Below are positions 58,201-64,000 of a DNA stretch of 64,000 nucleotides, piece after piece. The position numbers were made by a program, and so were the translations under genes. Source of the stretch: Buddleja alternifolia (Eukaryota > Streptophyta > Magnoliopsida > Lamiales > Scrophulariaceae). Where the stretch lies: assembly GCA_019426215.1 (NCBI GenBank), contig CM033395.1:15862569-15926568 (forward strand). The letters run 5' to 3'. The notes beneath the pieces are model-generated. The model was not told the DNA's origin and searched no databases. It saw only the letters and a program-made list of their open reading frames with translations. Position 1 is the first letter of the stretch. Every line of letters begins with the position of its first letter.

Positions 58201-61200
58201 TTAAAAGTTTAAATTATTTGTTATAATTTTTTAATTGAAAAGATACTTTCTGGTGCTTGTCCGCGAGATAAAACTAGTTTCTGGTAGATGAGCCAACCTA
58301 AGCTGTAAAGACCCAATAAGCACATGACTAAGTTGATGAAAACACACAATGTTAAACAGTATATAAGAAAAGAATAATATAAAATTTATGTTATTCGTCT
58401 CTTTTCTCTTGGCTTTGCTTTCTTTTGGTCTCTCTATCTGTCACTTATATGGTTATATTCCCATCTTTTGGGTACATTGTAGTCAAGAAGTTGCATTTAA
58501 ACTAAGTCAATCAGTAACTTATTCCTTGAGCAGCAAAGACAGTTTCCATTTTACAGAAAATGACATTAATCTGCTTGTTTTTCCAGATCAATAGAAGAGT
58601 CGCAGAATGACTGCTCGGAAAAAGCCACATGTCTGAGAGATTTTTCCAATCGCTCTGATGGTGAGCCTGTCGCACTAAGAGAAAGGGCTGAATATGATAA
58701 TGAAAACAAACCGCTGGAAAAACAAACAATAGTGTCAAATAGTGAAACTCAAATATTTAACGGTCGTTATTTTAGTGGACATGAGAGAGATGAAGACATG
58801 GAAAGTGCGTTGCAGCATCAGGCGCAACTCATTGGGCAATATGAAGCGGAGGAGAAGGCGCAGAGGGAATGGGAAGAGAAGTTCCGAGAGAATAACAGTG
58901 GCACACAGGTATGCCTTATCAGTGTACTCCAAAATGTCTTTACCCTAAAAGACCATCTTTTACTTTTTTTCAAGCTTGCAAAATGGAGTTCTTTATTTGG
59001 GGAATTTTTAGTCTATGTTGGTCTTTGTCAAGTGCAATTTGCAATTATTTATGTTCTTGATATGAATCCTAGTTCAACTTACAAAGCTAATCACCTGATT
59101 ATGTTTACGGTCTCGTTAATGTGACCTTTGGCTGGGGCGTATATTTAGGGATAGGTTGTTTTAGGAATTTGAATGAGGCTGGTCGAAAACTTATAGCAAT
59201 ATGGCAGTCTAAGCCATGTTCTAGCCATTTTTTTACAATACATAATGAAAAATGATAAAAACTTATTAGAGGAACGCCTAAGACTGCCTTGAAGCACAAT
59301 GCTATGTTTTTTTTTTTACATATAGTTGATCATTTTGTTCACACTGTCATCCTTCAACAAATCTACAGCAATCACTGTATTAAAAGGTTATTGAAGTTAA
59401 TTACACTAAGCTCTCATGTTACTATGACTAATTTCAAGGACCTCCTCTCTTACTTTTGAAATTATAATCACCCCTTTTTCACTGACGGAGCTCGGTCAAA
59501 CTAGATGAAATTTGACAAAAAAAAAAAAGAAAAAAGAAAGTACAACTGAAATGTTGGATGATGTCATCAAATCATTTTCCAAAAGATTAGGATGAGGCAA
59601 TCAAATTCTGTTAGATTGGCTAATGGAGGGGGCGATTGTTGGATGGATAATTTGCAAGCAGGGTAAATGTAATTCCAAAAGTAAGAGGGCATGTCCCAAT
59701 AATTAGTCATAGTAATAGGGGTAAGTTAGTGTAATCAACCCAAAGGTTAAAATTTGAAGTTTATTGTTGGTAGAGAGCAGAAGGTGACAAAAGTGATGAA
59801 ATGTGATGGGTAAAGTGGAAGGTGGTGAAAAATCTGGAGATAATTTGAAAATTCAAATCTGCAGATTATAATGCAGAGTTGTGAAATAGAGAAAAGTTTT
59901 GAAGAAATATATATCCAGTTTTTACGGTTTGATGGATGGCATGGTAATCAGTGAAAAAAAGCATTGACTTGGCTGACATAGTTCTTCCAGTTTACAGTTT
60001 TACCCCCAAAATTACTGGAGTTTTGTTTATCAGTACCTATGGAGTTTTTAATTTCTTATCCATACACCACCAGGATTCATGTAATCCTAGGAATTATTCA
60101 GATGTGTCTGAAAAAGAGACGAGATTAAAGTAACTGAACAGCCTTAGCCCTATATCCTCGAATATGCCTTTAGCTAGTTCTCTAGAATGATGAAATGAAC
60201 TTACTAGATCTAAAGAGTAGATGTTTTCTTGTAAATTTGAAAGTTATAATCCAGGATTTTTCTAGTAACTCGGGATGATATGCATTAGCGTAGATCTTGG
60301 TATCCATAGGAATATCATGGACCCATAATCAGTTGCACGAAATTTATTCTTTCAGACAAGGATATGGCCGAATATTATCTTGTATTGGTGTTCAAGAAAT
60401 TAGCATAAGAAAAAAATTAATGCTCTTGGGTGCCTGTGTCCTTGTCTCTTTGTAGAACTATTTTGTTAAAATATGTAACTCACGAATTTTTCTTATTTTG
60501 GGGGGTCTATCAAGTAAGGGCTAGTTATCGGACTCGGATTGGTATGATTGATTTGTATATGAGATTACACTATTGAAGACTAAATTTATGCAACCTATCC
60601 TGTGGTTGGTTTGTAGGATAAGACAATGGGTCATCAAAATTAGTTACCTCTCCAACTATGTTTTGTATTTTTTTCATTTTTGTTATCATTCTAGTTCAGT
60701 CTGGATTTCATAATCACAGCCCACACCCAAAGATCGTTTGTCATCTGGATGATGGATTGGATACCGGGCGGGCTATCAACACTGGCCGTCGGTCCAACAA
60801 TCCAAAGATCGGAAAGGTTTTATAAAATAATCAAACAAGCCCGTCCAACAAACTAATCGAGCCTTAAAATGTTTACACTCTTACTCTACAAACAATTCTA
60901 TCCCAACCGTAGACCTGCCAAATGATTTCATGAGAGCTTGTCCAACACTAGTTCTTTGAAGCGCTCATTCTGCTTGTTTATTGCTTATCAATTCATAAAG
61001 TTTCTTGCCTTTGACTACCCATGTTGACTAATGTAAAGTTGTAAACATATCTCCCCACCTTATTCCCAGAACACATACATTATTAGACCACCAAGAATGT
61101 GAACACTAATGAACTTGATGGGTTGTAAAATTTGATTTATGTAATTAAAGCGTCGATATAAAGCGAACTTGTAAAGTTAAATATTTGAAAGAAGAAAGCA

Positions 61201-62853
61201 TGAAAGAGGGTCATTGATTGTGATCGGTAAGAGAGATCTCGTAGTTGTAGGGATTTGTCAACTCCTCAGTCAAAAGATAATCATTTTAGATTTTTACTAC
61301 ATTATCTGATTTAAAATCACGTTGTCCTCACATTAACGAGGTTGAGGAGATAAAATGTCAAAGAACCTCATACAATGCCCCATTAGCTAGTTCATGCTAC
61401 CTGCGTCAAGACGTCTGCACCTTTACTCCTGACTGTGCCCCCTTCCATTTTTCTTTTGGACCAGGAAATGAGTGCGAAATGATTAACAATGAAAATTATA
61501 GATATTTTGAGAAACTGATATCTACCCTACCCAGGGAGAATACTGAATGGTGGGGCGTGTTTGGCCTGCAGTATTTATATTTTCTGTTTTATTAATTTCA
61601 GCGATTATTCTCCATCTGGCGAAGAATTTCTTCATGCATCATACTATGTTCTAATGTTTAATACTGATTATTTTCCCAAACCATTCATTCCTTGTGTCTA
61701 ATTCAGCTTAAATTCTTCCATGCATTTTGCCTAATTTTTTTTTTCTTTTGATGTTAATCTATTCTCAATGAACCACCAGGATTCATGTGATCCAGGGAAC
61801 CATTCAGATGTGACAGAAGAACAGTACGAGACAAAGTCACCAGTTGAACCGTCATATGACATAACAGAAGAACAATACGAGTCAAAATCACCAGCTGAAC
61901 CGTCATATGCCTCTGGAAGTCTGAGTTCCAATAATCAAGAAACAAGGACAGAAGAATGTTTCGAGATAAGGTCACCTGGGCCATCATATCCCACTTCAAC
62001 ATCAAATTCCAATATTCAAGAACGAAAGCAAGGGCCTGTGAATTCTCATTCCAATGAACAACCAGAGACTTCCACGAATTCGTTCTCTCCCCCAGATGAG
62101 AAATGCAGCGTTGGCATAGTTGCTTGTGAATCTTCACCATCAGAATTTTCATTTCCTATGTCAATGGAGAAAACTGATGACGAATTTTCAAGAAAACATC
62201 AAGAGCTTGCGGTTGTGCCTCAAGAAACTTCAAATAACTTAGGATCAGTCCTGGAGGCACTTCACCGAGCCAAATTGTCACTCAGTCAGAAACTCAATAG
62301 CAGCAACCCAATTAAACCTGCCAATCATGAAACAAATGACGTAGACGACGGGTTTAAAATTCCTGTTTACACCCCTGCCCTTTTCAGGTTGCCAACGAAC
62401 AATCAGTTTGAAGAAACTACTAGTGCCACTCCTCCTGGCCGCCTTCAACTGTCTGGATTTGCTAATTTCCCTCCTGAAATTGCTAACGGGAGGTTCCTTT
62501 CCGAACCTTTTGTTGAGTCTAGAAATGCTTTCGCTGGGGACGTATTCCTCACCGGCCCACATAGACCTTTTATTAATCAAAATGGGTCGGGTGGTTTTCC
62601 ACAGAGGTCTCTGAGTCAGCCTAGACTAAGTGAAGGTCCACAGACCTCTAATAGGATGAATTATTTTGATCCTTACACGGGCCCAGTTCTTCAATCAGTT
62701 AAAGATTCTTATTCATTTCTCCCGGGTATTGCACTTAGGTTACCATCGAATGAAGGGACTTCGAGAAGTTTTTCAAGTTCTGAAAGTGGGTTACCTCCAA
62801 ATACGAGGTTGTCTATGTATGATGATCGTTTTGGACCAAATATGTACAGGTAG
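52221..62853 (+). CDS. Five-exon host gene: 661-residue plant coiled-coil protein of unknown function
   Basis: Exons: 52221-52255, 56882-57002, 57337-57770, 58587-58908 and 61780-62853 (stop TAG). Every junction has GT..AG borders and the phases fit exactly, giving 661 codons plus stop. I recognise it as a conserved plant coiled-coil protein but know of no established function and give no symbol. Residues 24-85 form a strong coiled coil (V-E-F-L-R-A-R-L-L-S-E-R-S, then A-D-E-L-A-K-R and L-E-E-Q-L-K, and A-T-A-D-V-L-A-I-L-E-N-H-G), followed by an acidic E-E-F-D-S-C-S-D-Q-E. A basic S/R/K stretch lies at about 165-197. Residues 268-298 form a second E/Q-rich helix (A-L-Q-H-Q-A-Q-L-I-G-Q-Y-E-A-E-E-K-A-Q). 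Exon 5 starts D-S-C-D-P-G-N-H-S-D and has a 17-residue tandem repeat, then a Ser/Pro/Asn-rich, mostly disordered tail. No signal peptide or membrane segment. GC content and codon use are more even than in neighbouring elements. Alternative internal exons in the 4.6-kb first intron cannot be excluded. Confidence 0.85.
53870..54480 (-). pseudogene. Ty3/gypsy (chromovirus-type) integrase fossil inside intron 1
   Basis: On the minus strand, broken frames spell the integrase core of plant chromoviruses: R-R-G-H-D-S-V-F-V-V-V-D...F-S-K-M-P-H-F-I (about 54300-54225), F-T-W-N-S-I/G-I-P-S region with the D-R-D-V-K motif partly readable (about 54195-54135), and a later H-P-T-N-K-Q-M-E remnant near 54075. 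Multiple stops and shifts. No LTRs, gag or RT nearby, so this is an isolated old fragment opposite in sense to the host gene. Confidence 0.65.
56185..56795. mobile_element. MITE in intron 1 (611 bp), family shared with 17736-17929
   Basis: Left end GGGCCTGTTTGTTTGTGTTT and right end (reverse complement) GGCTCTGTTTGGATGTGTTT form terminal inverted repeats of about 23 bp. Internally, CTTTAAATTTTTAAAACAT recurs about five times between 56390 and 56580, with CTC-rich spacers. TAA follows the right end, but AGA precedes the left, so the target duplication is not clear. Confidence 0.75.
60074..60133 (+). pseudogene. Duplicate or alternative copy of the start of exon 5, in intron 4
   Basis: CACCACCAG precedes GATTCATGTAATCC, which parallels the exon 5 acceptor and first codons at 61771-61795. 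The 19 codons read D-S-C-N-P-R-N-Y-S-D-V-S-E-K-E and end in TAA (60131-60133), against D-S-C-D-P-G-N-H-S-D-V-T-E-E-Q in exon 5. The phase is correct for splicing from exon 4, so use would give a protein truncated after about 323 residues. Whether it is ever spliced cannot be told from sequence. Confidence 0.6.
61807..61908 (+). repeat. 51-bp in-frame tandem repeat within exon 5
   Basis: Two adjacent copies encode D-V-T-E-E-Q-Y-E-T-K-S-P-V-E-P-S-Y and D-I-T-E-E-Q-Y-E-S-K-S-P-A-E-P-S-Y (residues 314-347). A looser third relative (R-T-E-E-C-F-E-I-R-S-P-G-P-S-Y) follows near 61948. The repeat lies in the acidic, flexible C-terminal region. Confidence 0.85.
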
Positions 62854-63080
62854 CCGCCTGCTGTGACAAATGCTGCATATTTGTGTACATCTTTTTTCTT
62901 ATCCTGCATTTTGTTATGTTCTTTGGGATCAATCTAATAGACTTTCATTTAGAGAAAATATTGTGTTTGTATAATAGGGTGTGCAGTAGTCCAGTTTTAT
63001 TGTCCTGTCCTGTCCTGTCTGTTTTTTTTTTTTTTTGAAGCAGGATACAGAAACCATGTCACAGCATTGCAATTATTAAA
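62854..63080 (+). other. 3' untranslated region of the coiled-coil gene
   Basis: T-rich sequence after the TAG stop with TTGTGTTTGT and ATTATTAAAG-type near-upstream elements, compatible with plant polyadenylation around 62960-63080. A run CCTGTCCTGTCCTGTC lies at 63003-63018. Confidence 0.45.
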
Positions 63081-63184
63081 GTGTTTGTCTTGTATGATAT
63101 GTTCAGAAAATGTTTTCTACCAGATACTGGAGTGCGGCTCGTGTTTTTAAATGTTTTGATGTTAATTAGAGTTCATAGATAATA

Positions 63185-63414
63185 TAGGGATAATTATATT
63201 TACACCCCTCATTTAGTGGGTAGTTACTATGAGCCGCTAAGATTTTTGCAAATTTTTTAGACACCATCTCCAAATTTTGACAATTTGAAAAATATGGGTG
63301 AAATTGTAATTTGATTTTACTTAAAAGGGAGTTTATGGTAATTTTATTTTTAAGATTTTGGATATTTTTTATATTTAAAATATTGCACATTTGGTGTTTA
63401 TGTAATTTACCCTA
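63185..63414. mobile_element. Inverted-repeat MITE-like element, 230 bp
   Basis: The left end TAGGGATAATTATATTTACA and the reverse complement of the right end TAGGGTAAATTACATAAACA form an imperfect inverted repeat of about 27 bp that continues into CACCCC/CACC. No coding frame. The target duplication is not clear. Confidence 0.6.
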
Positions 63415-63594
63415 GGAATCTATCATCTGGTCTATCTATCTATATGAATAGGCTGGTGAGAAAATCTCCTAATGCTAGAGCAAAAAACATTAATTAACAT
63501 TTTTGCCCACAATTCTAAAAAGAAGATTCCACCTCCACCGTCTTCATCAGTCATCACCATCCCCAGTTTCTTTTGGAACATAAATTATTAGACG

Positions 63595-63981
63595 GAACCT
63601 TTAACAAAATAGCCTTAAGTTGGCCTCTTCTTTAAAAACTAGCCCCCATCTGTAAATAATTAAGTTGCATAACCCTCCTCAATGAAAATATGAAATTCCT
63701 AAAATACCCTTATCATAAAAAGGATGTTAAATAAAATATTTGTAAGAAGAAAAACATCCTCCCAAAAGAAATGCCTCCCCCCCCCCCCACCCCCCCCGGG
63801 ACCTTTAGCAAAATAGCCTTAAGTTGGTCACTTATTTAAAAACTAGCCCCCATCTTCAAACAATTAAGTTGCATAACCCTCCCCACTTAATGAAAATATG
63901 AAATCCCTAAAATACCCTTATCATAAAAATAATGTTAAATAAAATATTTGTAAGAAGAAAAACATCCTCCCAAAAGAAATG
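63595..63981 (+). repeat. Direct duplication of about 180 bp (two copies) separated by a C-rich run
   Basis: The sequence from GAACCTTTAACAAAATAGCC (63595) to CCTCCCAAAAGAAATG (63771) returns from GGGACCTTTAGCAAAATAGC (63798) to 63981 with few changes. The run CCTCCCCCCCCCCCCACC (about 63773-63797) separates the copies. The right copy may continue beyond the window. Confidence 0.85.
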
Positions 63982-64000
63982 GTTTCTACACACCTCCCCT

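Overview
This window is nuclear DNA of a flowering plant, most likely a eudicot. The evidence is AT-rich sequence, spliced genes with GT..AG introns, TATAAATA promoters, and a dense layering of plant transposon families (Ty1/copia, Ty3/gypsy Athila-type, TRIM, CACTA, hAT, PIF/Harbinger, Helitron, LINE). I see no bacterial operon structure, rRNA, tRNA or CRISPR array. About 85% of the window is mobile-element sequence or its debris. Only one gene looks like an intact host gene.

Layout. 1-8222 holds a copia-type retrotransposon ('A') that carries a broken gag and no recognisable pol. Its 5' LTR runs off the left edge and its 3' LTR is about 2.16 kb. A sits inside the 5' LTR of an older, short-LTR copia element ('B', 8223-12997), whose gag and pol are riddled with stops and frameshifts. 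13.0-21.2 kb is a mosaic of small non-autonomous elements, several with recognisable target-site duplications (TSDs): two hAT-like elements, a TAA-flanked Harbinger-like MITE, a shorter MITE, and an antisense TRIM. A possible small gene lies at 19190-19624. 22753-24291 is a non-autonomous CACTA element built of short hairpins, with a 268-bp palindrome at its core.

25.5-39.3 kb is a retroelement-type gene with a PF04195-like domain, split by an 11.4-kb Athila-like gypsy element ('C', 26573-37941, minus strand, perfect 5-bp TSD CTAGT). C keeps gag, protease, RNase H, integrase and an extra 3' ORF, but the polymerase core of the reverse transcriptase is deleted. 39.3-41.0 kb is a 5'-truncated SIRE-like copia end with a complete LTR. 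42.2-44.2 kb is an antisense LTR related to that of element A. 46.1-47.0 kb is an RNase H domain from a LINE. 48733-49382 is a non-autonomous Helitron, and 49441-51889 is a decayed PIF/Harbinger element with its transposase.

52221-62853 is a five-exon gene for a 661-residue coiled-coil protein of unknown function. It has an intron of about 4.6 kb containing a gypsy integrase fossil and a MITE, and a decayed or alternative copy of the start of its last exon in intron 4. The right edge (63.2-64.0 kb) has an inverted-repeat MITE and a direct duplication.

How the parts relate. Insertion order can be read from the nesting: B before A, and the PF04195-type gene before C. Several premature stops in B and C are TGA where arginine codons are expected, consistent with decay of methylated CGA codons. 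No metabolic pathway or operon is present. The biological interest is in non-autonomous elements that keep the signals for being mobilised while having lost the enzymes.
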